From JAXDJJ01 sp034665745 (lineage in GTDB: Bacteria > Actinomycetota > CADDZG01 > WHSQ01), in assembly GCA_034665745.1 (NCBI GenBank), contig JAXDJJ010000064.1:1-31681 (forward strand): a stretch of DNA of 31,681 nucleotides, written 5' to 3'. Below are positions 1 to 7,768 of this stretch, piece after piece. The notes below the pieces were generated by a model. That model searched no databases, was not told the origin of the DNA, and saw only the letters and a program-made list of their open reading frames with translations. Position 1 is the first letter of the stretch, and each line of letters opens with the position of its first letter. Both the position numbers and the translations under genes were made by a program.

Positions 1-102
1 GCTCGGAACCAAGAAACCTACATACGAACCACCCGCGATGGAAGGGTTCTATCGGGGGATATCGCACAGCAGACCAAGGGCGGCTAGTAGGTTTGTTGCG
101 TG
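1..102. other. Sequence upstream of the tRNA, no gene seen
   Basis: No convincing open reading frame or repeat is visible in this stretch before the tRNA. It presumably carries the tRNA promoter, but I could not pick a clear -35/-10 pair. No integrase or att-like repeat accompanies the tRNA. Confidence 0.4.
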
Positions 103-176
103 GGGGCCGTAGCTCAGTTGGTTAGAGCGGCGGACTCATAATCCGTTGGTCGCTGGTTCGAGTCCAGCCGGCCCCA
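103..176 (+). tRNA. tRNA with CAT anticodon (Met, or Ile2 read with lysidine)
   Basis: A full cloverleaf can be folded. The acceptor stem GGGGCCG pairs perfectly with CGGCCCC, the D arm is GCTC/GAGC, the anticodon stem GCGGA/TCCGT encloses loop CTCATAA with anticodon CAT at 137-139, and the T arm is GCTGG-TTCGAGT-CCAGC. The discriminator base is A176, and CCA is not encoded. By anticodon this is tRNA-Met. The anticodon stem with its outer G-T pair and the TTGGTC-GCTGG region resemble E. coli tRNA-Ile2 (ileX) as I remember it, so an isoleucine tRNA needing TilS lysidine modification is a real alternative. It is not initiator tRNA, because the first acceptor pair is G-C and the anticodon stem lacks the three G-C pairs. 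Confidence 0.93.
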
Positions 177-190
177 CTACTACCGGCCGA

Positions 191-1201
191 TCATCCCGTG
201 AGCGAAAAGCCGAGGGTCAGCGGGTCGCGATCGTCCAGGACCCAGTTTGCGAATCCGCAGATGAACGCGTTCCCCCGGATCTCGGGGACCACGGCCTTGT
301 AGTCACCGACGCTCGTCTCCGTAAGGACCCGACCTTCGAAGATGGATCCGATGATCGACTCGTTGATAAGCACCTCGTCGCGCGCCAGTTTGCCTTGGAG
401 GTAAAGCTGCGCGGTGCGACCGGCTGTTCCGGAACCCGTCGGGGAGCGATCGAGTTCACGATCGGCATAGATGCACGCATTGGCCTGCGTAGAGCCGGGG
501 TGTCTCGCCGCTCCAGAGATGATCGTTCCGTACAGCTCCCTGATCTCGGGTCGTTCCGGGTGGACGATGTCGTACTCCGCGTTCACTGCGTTCTTTATCT
601 CCATCCCGAAGTCTTTCAGCCGGTCGGCATATCGCTCGTTGATCTCGAGACCGAAAGGAGAACCGTCAACATAGAAGTAGAACGCGCCCCCATAAGCGAT
701 GTCACCTGTGACCGCGCCGAAGGATGGGGTATCGACCGTGACATCTTGTTTCCAGATGAACGAGGGAACGTTCACGAAGCGAACGCCTGCGACATGGGTG
801 CCGTCCCACTCGACGAACGTCTCGATGAATCCGGCGGGAACGTCGATGCCAACGCGGGTCTCGGGGGACGTGCGTTCGACCCAGCCGAGCTCCACGGCCG
901 CGGTCGCCAGAGCGATCGTTCCGTGCCCGCAATGTGGGCTGTAATCGACGTTCTGCATGAAGATGACGCCCAGATCCGCGCCATCGCTCACCGGCTCGGT
1001 GACGAGGCCCCCGTACATGTCGGCGTGGCCCCTGGGCTCGAGCATTAGCGCTCGCCTGACCTCATCAGCATTCTCCTGGATCCAGGCGCGACGTTCGAGG
1101 ATGGTCTTCCCCGGGATCCGGGGGGCCCCACTCGTGATGATCCTGAACGGCTCGCCGCCCGTATGGGCCTCGATCGTGCTGAATAACCGACTGGTCTTCA
1201 T
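191..1201 (-). CDS. Proline racemase family protein, probable trans-3-hydroxy-L-proline dehydratase
   Basis: This 336-residue protein is full length for the proline racemase/hydroxyproline epimerase family. It has the N-terminal EAHTGGEPFR motif (residues 11-20), the first catalytic motif with Cys91 (SPHCGHGTIA) and the second motif DRSPTGSGTAGR (251-262). In true racemases and 4-hydroxyproline epimerases the second motif carries Cys; here it is Thr255. The Cys/Thr pair is the published hallmark of trans-3-hydroxy-L-proline dehydratases, which make delta1-pyrroline-2-carboxylate in the cytoplasm. The ATG overlaps the TGA of the upstream deacylase gene as ATGA, so the two are probably co-transcribed and translationally coupled. 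The gene runs convergently toward the tRNA, ending 14 bp from it. Exact substrate stereochemistry is inferred from the motif only. Confidence 0.88.
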   Translation of the reverse strand: MKTSRLFSTIEAHTGGEPFRIITSGAPRIPGKTILERRAWIQENADEVRRALMLEPRGHADMYGGLVTEPVSDGADLGVIFMQNVDYSPHCGHGTIALATAAVELGWVERTSPETRVGIDVPAGFIETFVEWDGTHVAGVRFVNVPSFIWKQDVTVDTPSFGAVTGDIAYGGAFYFYVDGSPFGLEINERYADRLKDFGMEIKNAVNAEYDIVHPERPEIRELYGTIISGAARHPGSTQANACIYADRELDRSPTGSGTAGRTAQLYLQGKLARDEVLINESIIGSIFEGRVLTETSVGDYKAVVPEIRGNAFICGFANWVLDDRDPLTLGFSLTG

Positions 1202-2832
1202 GCACTTGCTCCTTTCACAGCGGAGAGACCCACCAGGCCGGGGGTCGCATCCGTGACCTTGCCGCGACTGACCACCGAGACACCGTTCACTAGGACCTCG
1301 TCGATCCCCGTCGACACGACGCGTATGTTGTCGGGCCGGACTTCACTACCAACCGTTACTGGGTCGAACAGCACTAGGTCCGCCGCACACCCTTCTCGGA
1401 CTACGCCACGGTTGTTAAGGCCGAGCTGTTCTGCCGGCGCCGACGTCATCCGTCGCACCGCGTCCTCCATAGACAACAGCTCAAGCTCACGCACGAATCG
1501 GCCCAGGGTCGCGGTGGCGTGTCCCCAGTCGGACAGAGCGAAGCCTTTGCCTGCAAGGGGCCCGTCGAGATTCGCCATGGACCCGTCGCCCATGATGATG
1601 AAGTTCGGATCCGCCATGGCGTGCTGCAGGTCCACCCAATCGGCCCACCGTTCATTGATCGTTACGTTGCCGTAGCGTTCGCCGGCTTCAGACAAGAGCC
1701 AGATCGCGGCGTGAGCTACTGGCATCCTCTTGCGAGCAGCAACGTCGCCGAGAGTCATGCCTACGTGCCGTCCGTCCGCCCCGTCGTCGCTGATGTACAT
1801 CTCTGAAGCCCCGCCGTTATCGAGCATGGCCACGAAACGAGGCTCTAGCTCGTCGGTGATCCGGGAGACGAAGTCACGATCCTGGAGGAGGGAACCAAAC
1901 TCCGGTCCGGCTTCAGCCCTGAACTTCTGCGGCACGAACGCGCTAACGGGGGACGGCCCGTACTCGAACGGGAAGACGTCGTAGCGCGATCGCACCCCTC
2001 GATCGTCGGCGGCACGAAGCAGATCGATAGCTGCTTCGGCAAGACCTCTGTCGAGTTCGGTTGGTCGGCGGATGAAGTGCGACATCTGCAGCCGTGCCCC
2101 GGAAGACTCGGCAACACGCACGCCCTCTTCGGCTGCTTGGACGATGAACTCGCCACGGTTCCGGCAGTGAGTTGCGTAGAGGCCGCCGCGTGCTCCGACG
2201 GGGCCGGTCACCGCCATCAGTTCCTCTGTCGTGGACGCTATGCCCGGTGCGTATTCGAGGCCCGATGACAGACCTGCGGCCCCGGCGTCCATGGCTTCAT
2301 CGGCCATAGCCGTCATCGTCGCTAGTTCTGACCCCGTGACCTCCCGGAGCTCGAACCCAGCCACGGATGCCCTGAGCAACCCGTGTGCAACGAGCGGGAC
2401 CACGTTGACCCCGACTCCTCGCTCACGCAGTTTCTCGAGGTACTGCGGGAACGTGCTGACGTCACCGACCGCGGCCAGAGCATCGCCACCGCCCAGTGGC
2501 ATGTCCTTCTGGGCCACTTTGCTTTCGCTCTTGAATGGCGCCACGCCGAACCCGCAGTTGCCCGGCACCACCGTCGTGACCCCCTGCGTGACCGCACTGT
2601 GGGCGCGCCCATCCACCAGGAACGGCACGTCCGCGTGCGAGTGGATGTCGATGAATCCGGGGGCCAGGACGCGGTTCGTCCCGTCCACGACGTGCTCCCC
2701 GCTGAGGGTGTTGGGCTGTGACACTCGCTGGATCCTGTCGGCCGCGACTGCTACGTCAGCGGACCTCGCGGGCGAGCCCGTGCCGTCCACGAGCATGACG
2801 TTCTTAAAGACAAGGTCATTCCGCTCAGGCAT
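1198..2832 (-). CDS. N-acyl-D-amino-acid deacylase (amidohydrolase superfamily)
   Basis: This is a 544-residue metal-dependent amidohydrolase of the D-aminoacylase type, which hydrolyses N-acyl-D-amino acids to the D-amino acid and a carboxylate. The N-terminal beta domain leads into PGFIDIHSHAD with ligands His64 and His66, followed by the family-typical Cys93 in VVPGNCGFG, His222 (THCR), His252 (QMSHF) and Asp416 (MGDGS). This is the metal and catalytic set known for D-aminoacylases. Length is slightly above the usual 480-500 residues. The ATG is preceded by a GAGGAG ribosome binding site about 10 nt upstream. It is the first gene of an operon with the hydroxyproline-dehydratase-like gene and is divergent from a LysR regulator. 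A D-specific or cyclic-imide/dipeptide substrate cannot be decided from sequence. Confidence 0.87.
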   Translation of the reverse strand: MPERNDLVFKNVMLVDGTGSPARSADVAVAADRIQRVSQPNTLSGEHVVDGTNRVLAPGFIDIHSHADVPFLVDGRAHSAVTQGVTTVVPGNCGFGVAPFKSESKVAQKDMPLGGGDALAAVGDVSTFPQYLEKLRERGVGVNVVPLVAHGLLRASVAGFELREVTGSELATMTAMADEAMDAGAAGLSSGLEYAPGIASTTEELMAVTGPVGARGGLYATHCRNRGEFIVQAAEEGVRVAESSGARLQMSHFIRRPTELDRGLAEAAIDLLRAADDRGVRSRYDVFPFEYGPSPVSAFVPQKFRAEAGPEFGSLLQDRDFVSRITDELEPRFVAMLDNGGASEMYISDDGADGRHVGMTLGDVAARKRMPVAHAAIWLLSEAGERYGNVTINERWADWVDLQHAMADPNFIIMGDGSMANLDGPLAGKGFALSDWGHATATLGRFVRELELLSMEDAVRRMTSAPAEQLGLNNRGVVREGCAADLVLFDPVTVGSEVRPDNIRVVSTGIDEVLVNGVSVVSRGKVTDATPGLVGLSAVKGASA

Positions 2833-2872
2833 CGGAAGTCAGTCTCCTCGCGGCAGCTCCTGTCTGTCTAGC

Positions 2873-2919
2873 ACACATATCTAGCGTATTGATGTAAGGA
2901 AAACCGACAGATATCGTGT
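2873..2919. promoter_or_regulatory. Imperfect inverted repeat, candidate LysR operator
   Basis: ACACATATCT (2873-2882) is matched in inverted orientation by AGATATCGTGT (2909-2919), differing by one inserted base. The arms flank the -35 of the LysR gene, and the right arm covers its -10. The site lies in the 91-bp divergent region between the deacylase operon and the LysR gene, the classical place for a LysR-type autoregulatory and activating site. The binding protein is inferred from position only. Confidence 0.5.
2889..2917 (+). promoter_or_regulatory. Promoter of the LysR gene, leaderless
   Basis: TTGATG (2889-2894) and TATCGT (2912-2917) are separated by 17 bp. The -10 hexamer ends 6 nt before the GTG at 2924, so transcription should start at or next to the start codon. 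No Shine-Dalgarno sequence precedes the GTG, which fits a leaderless mRNA. Confidence 0.55.
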
Positions 2920-2923
2920 TGGG

Positions 2924-3862
2924 GTGGCTCGGGAATTCGACCTTCATCGACTGCGGCTCCTGCGAGAGTTGAAGCATCGCGGCACGATCAGTGCCGTCGC
3001 GGTCGCGTTGTCCTATAGCCACTCGTCCATCTCGCAACAGCTCAAGATCCTCGAAGCCGAGGTCGGCGCCCCTTTGCTCGAGCCTGATGGCAGGCGAGTT
3101 CGGCTGACCCCCCAGGCCGAGATCCTGGTGCAGCACGTCGAGGCGATCCTCGAGCGGCTTGATCAGGCGGACGCCGATCTAGCAAGGACCGCTGACGACA
3201 TAGCCGGGACCTTCCGCATCGCGACCTTCCAGACCATCATGGTGGCGCTCATGCCGTCCGTGCTCACGACCCTTCGCTCTGACCATCCCCGTCTGACCGT
3301 CGAACTGACCCATGCCGACCCCGACGAAGCTCTCTCACGTCTTCAGGTTAGAGAGTTCGACCTGGTGTTCGATGAGGTATTCGCCGGCCAACCGCTCGCG
3401 GGTCCTGCTCTAGTGAAACAGACGGTGCTGCATCGCGATCCGATGCGGCTCGCGGTTCCGCCCCCCGGCTCACCGTTCGCCGATGCCGAGAGAGTCACCG
3501 ACCTGGCGGAGGCCGACTGGGTGATGGAACCAGCAGGTGGCCGGGCGCGGGAGTGGGCTGAAAGGATCTGCCGCGCGGCGGGATTCCTACCGAAGGTTCG
3601 CTTCGAATCCCCGGACATGGTCGTCCATGAACGGCTTGTCCGGGGAGGGCATGCCGTTGCGTTCCTGCCCGATCTGCTGTGGGTCGAGACTCGTCCGCCT
3701 GTCGGCCTGCACCGGCTTCCGGATAGCGGTTACCGCGACCTCATCTGCAGTGTCCGCGCCGGGACATCCGACCATCCTGCGGTAACGGCCGCCACCAGGG
3801 CGCTAGATGCAGCCTGCGCAGAGGCCGTCGAGACCATCGCTGCTCGTCTTGCTGCAGCCTAG
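2924..3862 (+). CDS. LysR-family transcriptional regulator
   Basis: This is a 312-residue DNA-binding regulator of usual LysR length. The N-terminal winged helix-turn-helix covers about residues 5-65, with the recognition segment SHSSISQQLKILEAE followed by the wing and LTPQAE. A periplasmic-binding-protein-like effector domain covers about 90-300. The start is GTG with no ribosome binding site but a well-placed promoter, so it is probably leaderless. It is divergent from the deacylase/hydroxyproline-dehydratase operon and is the obvious candidate regulator of it. It could also control the secreted hydrolase downstream. The effector is unknown; a proline derivative or D-amino acid is a guess from context. 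Confidence 0.92.
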   Translation: MAREFDLHRLRLLRELKHRGTISAVAVALSYSHSSISQQLKILEAEVGAPLLEPDGRRVRLTPQAEILVQHVEAILERLDQADADLARTADDIAGTFRIATFQTIMVALMPSVLTTLRSDHPRLTVELTHADPDEALSRLQVREFDLVFDEVFAGQPLAGPALVKQTVLHRDPMRLAVPPPGSPFADAERVTDLAEADWVMEPAGGRAREWAERICRAAGFLPKVRFESPDMVVHERLVRGGHAVAFLPDLLWVETRPPVGLHRLPDSGYRDLICSVRAGTSDHPAVTAATRALDAACAEAVETIAARLAAA

Positions 3863-3992
3863 GTAACCCCGCCCGAAAGCAGTGCAACCTCGATGGAGGA
3901 GGCGGGCAGGGGCCGTCGAACACAACATCCAAGGCGCGGTTTCGCCGGAAGCCGCTGCGCGCATGGATCCAAGGACACTGGGAGGCGGCGAG
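3863..3992 (+). other. 130-bp gap between LysR and hydrolase genes
   Basis: The gap carries a GC-rich imperfect inverted repeat (CCCCGCCCG near 3868 against CGGGCAGGGG near 3903) that could weakly terminate the LysR transcript. It ends in the GGAGG ribosome binding site (3981-3985) of the next gene. Upstream ATG codons in frame with the hydrolase (3882, 3963) lack ribosome binding sites and would put a long arginine-rich tail before the signal peptide, so I did not use them. Confidence 0.35.
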
Positions 3993-6413
3993 ATGTTGGA
4001 TGGCACGCGGGGAGTGCAGCGCTTTGCGCTGGGGCGTAGGCGGGCAGGCACGATCGTTCTGAGCGCTGGGCTCCTTGTCGGCTCATTCGCGGGCGGGTCC
4101 GCCACCGCATCACCGGCCACCATCAACGCGGTTGGCAGCGTCGAGCAGGTCTATGTCACCGCTCTAACTCCCGGTGCGCAGGCGTCGCTGATCGATCCCC
4201 AGGATCAAACGATCAAGACGCAGACCGTCAACGAGCTCGGAGGTGTCTTGTTCCGCGGGGTCGCTTCGGGTGAGGGATACCGCGTCGAGTCCGAAGGCGT
4301 GCGGTCGAACCCGGTTGTCGTGCACGATGACAACTCCGCACCATGGGACCCGAGCATCTACACCCAAACGATCAACCCGACCGGTTACCAGTACCTGACC
4401 ACACGCGATGGAACGAAACTCGCGCTCACGGTGCACCCGCCGACCAGCCCCGCGAGCCTCGGCGTCCCCCAGCCCCCGTTCGCGGTGCCGGACGGTCACG
4501 GTGCCCCCTTCACTCCGCCTTATCCGACGTTGGTCGAGTACTCCGGCTACGCGTACGCGAAACCAGATGGACCGCAGAGCGGTATCGCCGTCCTCGCGAA
4601 CGCGATGGGCTTCGCGGTGGTCGACATCCAGATGCGCGGCACGGGCTGCTCGAGCGGCGCGTTCGACTTCTTCGAGCCACTGCAGAGCCTCGACGGTTAC
4701 GACATCGTCGAGACGATCGCGAACCAGCCGTGGGTCAAGGGTCACAAGGTCGGGATGATGGGCATCTCCTACGGTGGCATCAGCCAGCTCTTCACTGCGC
4801 AGCACCAGCCCCCACACCTCGCAGCCATCTCTCCGCTGTCGGTCCTCGACTCGACCGCTTCGGTGCTGTACCCGGGCGGCAACCTCAACACCGGCTTCGC
4901 CGCTGCATGGGCCGACGAGCGTCAGCACGAGGCGCAGGCCGCCGGTCCCGACAAAGGTCAGGACTACGCGTGGGATCGCATCGAGGCCGGCGACACGACG
5001 TGCGCCGAGAACCAGACCCTGCATCCCGAGGCTGCGAATCTCGCCCAGAGGATCGACGAGAACGATCACTACATCCCCGAGGTCGCCGATCCTCTCGACC
5101 CGATCACGTTCGTGCACAAGATCAACGTGCCGACCTTCCTCGTCTGTCAATGGCAGGACGAACAGACCGGTGGTCACTGCCCGGCGCTCGTCTCGCACTT
5201 CACCGGCACGGACAAGAAGTGGTTCACGTTCACGAACGGTGTGCACGTCGACTCGCTCGATCCCGAGACGTTCAACCGCTGGTACGACTTCCTGCAGATC
5301 TACGTCAACGAGCAAGCGCCGATAGTGAACTCCGCGCTGCCGCGTGCTGCTGCGCCGATCATCTACAGAGAGGCGATGGGCCTGCCCGCGCAAGATCTCG
5401 AGTTCCAAGGTCAAAAGCCGCCAGTTGGGGTTCCCAGCGATGGGCTCGTCACACTGCCGGCGGATCCGATCCAGGCGATGCCTACCCTCGATATGGCGAA
5501 GACAGCGTTCGAGAAGCTGCCGATGGTCCGAGTGATGTTCGAGAACGGGGCCGGCACCTCACCGACGGGACAGAAGATCGCGGGCAACCCATACCCCGCC
5601 TTCGAGCAGTCGTTCGACACGTGGCCGATCGCAGGCACCTCGGCTCGTACGTGGTACTTCGGGCCGAACGGCACGCTGAACAACAGCCTTCCGACGACCG
5701 CGCAGATCGATCGCTACACGTCGGACGCGGGCGCACTTGAGCTCACGAACTACACGGGCGGCACCGGCGGCGGTGACCTGTGGGGCAACGCCTCGCAGTG
5801 GCACTGGGACTGGAAGCCGAACCCCGAGGGCACTGCCGTTTCCTATGTCTCCGACCCGCTTCCTGCCGACACGGGTGTTGTAGGTGCTGGGGCGGTCTAC
5901 GCGTGGGTGCGCACGTCGACCCCCGACGTCGACCTGCAGGCAACGATCAGCGAGGTTCGTCCCGACGGCATCGAGACGTTCGTACAGAACGGCTATATGC
6001 GGGCGAGCATCAGGAAGCTCTCGACCGACTCCAACAACATCCTCAAGCAACCGAGCACATATCTGAACCCGATCGCTTCGTTCTTGTTGGGCGACGCCGC
6101 GCCGATGCCCGCCGACACGTTCGAGAAGATCGCTATCCCCTTGTATTACGAAGGTCACGTTTACCGGGCCGGGTCGCGCATCCGCGTGACGATAGCAGGG
6201 CCGAATGGTGCACAACCGGTGTGGTCGTTCAGCGAGCCGATCGTCAACACGTCGGATATCTCGATCTTGTTTTCGCCGACACAGCCATCGTCGCTCGTGC
6301 TCCCGGTGATCCCCAGCTTGAGTGCACCGACGGAGCTGCCTCCGTGTCCCAGCTTGCGCAACCAACCGTGCAGGACCTACCAGCCGCTCACGAACCTCAC
6401 GGCGGCTTCCTGA
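3993..6413 (+). CDS. Secreted CocE/NonD-family hydrolase (X-Pro dipeptidyl-peptidase type)
   Basis: This 806-residue serine hydrolase is exported by an N-terminal signal peptide (about residues 1-41, with an Arg-rich n-region RRRAG and a hydrophobic core ending near SATASPA). A short beta domain precedes the alpha/beta-hydrolase S15 domain with nucleophile Ser259 in GISYGG and probable triad partners Asp389 (WQDEQ) and His418 (NGVHVD). The C-terminal half (about 560-770) matches the jelly-roll domain of X-Pro dipeptidyl-peptidases and cocaine esterase. The family cleaves X-Pro dipeptides, acyl esters or beta-lactam ester and amide bonds; the substrate here is unknown. The start is chosen for its GGAGG box 7 nt upstream. 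Prolyl-peptide cleavage would fit the neighbouring hydroxyproline gene, but that link is inference. Confidence 0.88.
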   Translation: MLDGTRGVQRFALGRRRAGTIVLSAGLLVGSFAGGSATASPATINAVGSVEQVYVTALTPGAQASLIDPQDQTIKTQTVNELGGVLFRGVASGEGYRVESEGVRSNPVVVHDDNSAPWDPSIYTQTINPTGYQYLTTRDGTKLALTVHPPTSPASLGVPQPPFAVPDGHGAPFTPPYPTLVEYSGYAYAKPDGPQSGIAVLANAMGFAVVDIQMRGTGCSSGAFDFFEPLQSLDGYDIVETIANQPWVKGHKVGMMGISYGGISQLFTAQHQPPHLAAISPLSVLDSTASVLYPGGNLNTGFAAAWADERQHEAQAAGPDKGQDYAWDRIEAGDTTCAENQTLHPEAANLAQRIDENDHYIPEVADPLDPITFVHKINVPTFLVCQWQDEQTGGHCPALVSHFTGTDKKWFTFTNGVHVDSLDPETFNRWYDFLQIYVNEQAPIVNSALPRAAAPIIYREAMGLPAQDLEFQGQKPPVGVPSDGLVTLPADPIQAMPTLDMAKTAFEKLPMVRVMFENGAGTSPTGQKIAGNPYPAFEQSFDTWPIAGTSARTWYFGPNGTLNNSLPTTAQIDRYTSDAGALELTNYTGGTGGGDLWGNASQWHWDWKPNPEGTAVSYVSDPLPADTGVVGAGAVYAWVRTSTPDVDLQATISEVRPDGIETFVQNGYMRASIRKLSTDSNNILKQPSTYLNPIASFLLGDAAPMPADTFEKIAIPLYYEGHVYRAGSRIRVTIAGPNGAQPVWSFSEPIVNTSDISILFSPTQPSSLVLPVIPSLSAPTELPPCPSLRNQPCRTYQPLTNLTAAS

Positions 6414-6429
6414 CAACAAAGCTCGATAG

Positions 6430-6825
6430 CTAGCGATCTTTCAGTAGGGCAGACAGTGCGGCTGTGACCGCTCCGGGCCCCCTCAACGCCCCAACGGTCG
6501 CGGTCGTCCCGCTGAACCGAGCCGCCCCGATGCTTCCTTCCAACACAACGACAGCTGGAGAGGAAGAATCAGCTGCGCACCTCACGCGCGGGGCAGACGC
6601 CGTGCCCTCCTTGGAAGACATGAAGACAACAGCCGCGTCTGATGTCTGTCGAAGATCGCAGGATCCGCCTTGCATCGGGGGGCAGACTCTTCTGCCGGGG
6701 CCCTCGCAGACCTCGACGGACCAACCATCGTGCTCTAGCTCTTTCTTGATCGGATCCTCTTGTCCAGGCCAGCGGGTAACGATCACCGCAGCCCTCGTTC
6801 CGAGCGCCTCCACGTCATTCGACAT
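6430..6825 (-). CDS. Small degenerate receiver-like protein with three spaced cysteines
   Basis: This is a 131-residue cytoplasmic protein with no membrane segment. The pattern RAAVIVTRW near the start, a helix, then WSVEVCEGP and AAVVFM, and later AVVVLEGS, looks like the alternating beta/alpha plan of a receiver domain, but the phospho-acceptor Asp and acidic pocket are missing. Cys40, Cys48 and Cys56 are spaced exactly 8 residues apart (CEGPGRRVCPPMQGGSC), with another Cys at 83. I remember similar short actinobacterial proteins with a C-P-x3-G-x2-C core but know of no assigned function. An excellent AAGGAGG ribosome binding site supports the ATG and shows that the gene is real. It is divergent from the CBS-BON gene across a shared DevR-like box and convergent with the secreted hydrolase, with a 16-bp gap. 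Confidence 0.72.
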   Translation of the reverse strand: MSNDVEALGTRAAVIVTRWPGQEDPIKKELEHDGWSVEVCEGPGRRVCPPMQGGSCDLRQTSDAAVVFMSSKEGTASAPRVRCAADSSSPAVVVLEGSIGAARFSGTTATVGALRGPGAVTAALSALLKDR

Positions 6826-6976
6826 GTGCCTCCACCTCCTTGCGGGTCATTCCATCGCGTACCTTCGCCGGCCCCTAGAGGCGATAGGCCCATCCCGAAC
6901 AGGGCCGTTCGGCCCTACCTGCCAAAGCATCAACGGACCACCATTAGGCAGGATCAATCCGGCGAAAGGACCCGTA
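6826..6976. promoter_or_regulatory. Divergent regulatory region with DevR-like box and half-sites
   Basis: This 151-bp region serves two divergent genes. Besides the palindrome at 6901-6916 it holds a half-site-like CGGCCCCTA (6869-6877) and AGGCCCA near 6886. A plausible -10 for the rightward gene is TAGGCA (6945-6950), and its ribosome binding site is GAAAGGA (6964-6970). Confidence 0.5.
6901..6916. promoter_or_regulatory. Perfect palindrome, candidate DevR/DosR-type box
   Basis: AGGGCCGTTCGGCCCT is a perfect inverted repeat. Its core GGGCC-GTTC-GGCCC (6902-6915) fits GGGNC-N4-GNCCC, the layout of the mycobacterial DosR box core GGGACTWWAGTCCC. It lies 61 nt before the CBS-BON start and 75 nt before the divergent gene. 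A DevR-type regulator is encoded 2 kb downstream. Binding is inferred. Confidence 0.6.
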
Positions 6977-7720
6977 ATGAACAAGGACCGAGTGAAGGAC
7001 GTGATGACCAGCCTCGTGGTCATGGTTTACCCGAACGATTCCATCCAGCAGGTGGCAGGTCGACTGATCCGCAACCACATCAGTGGTGCTCCGGTAGTTA
7101 AGGACGGAAAGGTGCTTGGGGTCATTTCCGAATCTGACATCGTTCAGGCCCTGATGGGCCCCGCCAATGTAGACAAGGGACTGGCAACGACCCATGTCTT
7201 GTCATTGATCCTGCGGACGATCCCCACTGAGCACAAACACGTACGCCTAGTGGGAGATGTCATGTCGACCTCTGTCGTGACTGTTGGGCCGGAAGACAGC
7301 CTGTTCAGGGCCGCCCAGCTGCTAGACCGGCACGGGATCAAGCGGTTGCCCGTGGTCGACGCGGACGGCTACCTCCTTGGGATCCTGTCGCGCGGCGACC
7401 TCATCCGTGCCATGACCCGGAGTGACGCGGAGATCCTCACGGACGTCAGAGAGACCCTTGCGGTGTTGGGCGACGATGTCTTCGAGGATCTTTCCATCAC
7501 TGCCGACGACGGGGTTGTTGTCTTGGGCGGAACCGCCGATCGCCTGTCGACACGAAACATCGCGATCGACCTGGCATCCAGGGTGGTTGGGGTGGTCGAG
7601 GTTGCCGATCGACTCGATTTCACCGTCGACGACACCTCGATGAAGAACCTCGCTAATCTCTCAGCGGACCGTCAAGGTCGTGACCCGTGGGCGGTTGGAC
7701 CTCTCGTCACTGAAGGCTGA
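6977..7720 (+). CDS. CBS-CBS-BON domain protein
   Basis: This is a 247-residue cytoplasmic protein. CBS domain 1 spans about residues 8-60 (VKDVMTSLVVMV to SESDIVQAL), CBS domain 2 about 93-147 (VGDVMSTSVVTV to SRGDLIRAM), and a C-terminal BON domain about 150-217 contains VVVLGGTAD. CBS pairs usually bind adenine nucleotides or similar ligands; BON domains are thought to bind membranes or envelopes. This architecture is common near stress and hypoxia genes in actinobacteria, but its biochemical role is not known. The start is chosen at the ATG with GAAAGGA 6 nt upstream; the open frame continues further up but overlaps the divergent gene. Its position next to the DevR-like box and the sensor kinase makes it a likely target of that system. 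Confidence 0.88.
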   Translation: MNKDRVKDVMTSLVVMVYPNDSIQQVAGRLIRNHISGAPVVKDGKVLGVISESDIVQALMGPANVDKGLATTHVLSLILRTIPTEHKHVRLVGDVMSTSVVTVGPEDSLFRAAQLLDRHGIKRLPVVDADGYLLGILSRGDLIRAMTRSDAEILTDVRETLAVLGDDVFEDLSITADDGVVVLGGTADRLSTRNIAIDLASRVVGVVEVADRLDFTVDDTSMKNLANLSADRQGRDPWAVGPLVTEG

Positions 7721-7768
7721 TGCCGAGAGGTGACAGCCAAGTCCCGCGATCAAGTGGGCTGTTGCTTC

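Noticed and set aside
146..1048. 300-codon plus-strand frame over the racemase-family gene
   Set aside because: It begins inside the tRNA and its product has no family features; the opposite strand encodes a clear enzyme.
4164..6419. Long open frames opposite and inside the secreted hydrolase gene (416 and 286 codons on minus, 465 on plus)
   Set aside because: They are Arg/Asp/Val-rich shadow translations of a GC-rich gene without ribosome binding sites or recognisable motifs; the hydrolase frame has a full catalytic triad.
6464..6976. N-terminal extension of the CBS-BON protein
   Set aside because: It overlaps the divergent gene that has its own strong ribosome binding site, and the encoded extension is low-complexity; the ATG at 6977 has a proper box.
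7733..7762. ACAGCC/GGCTGT repeat as terminator or third DevR box before the kinase
   Set aside because: The loop is 18 nt, there is no T-run, and only a half-site AGTCCC matches the box pattern.
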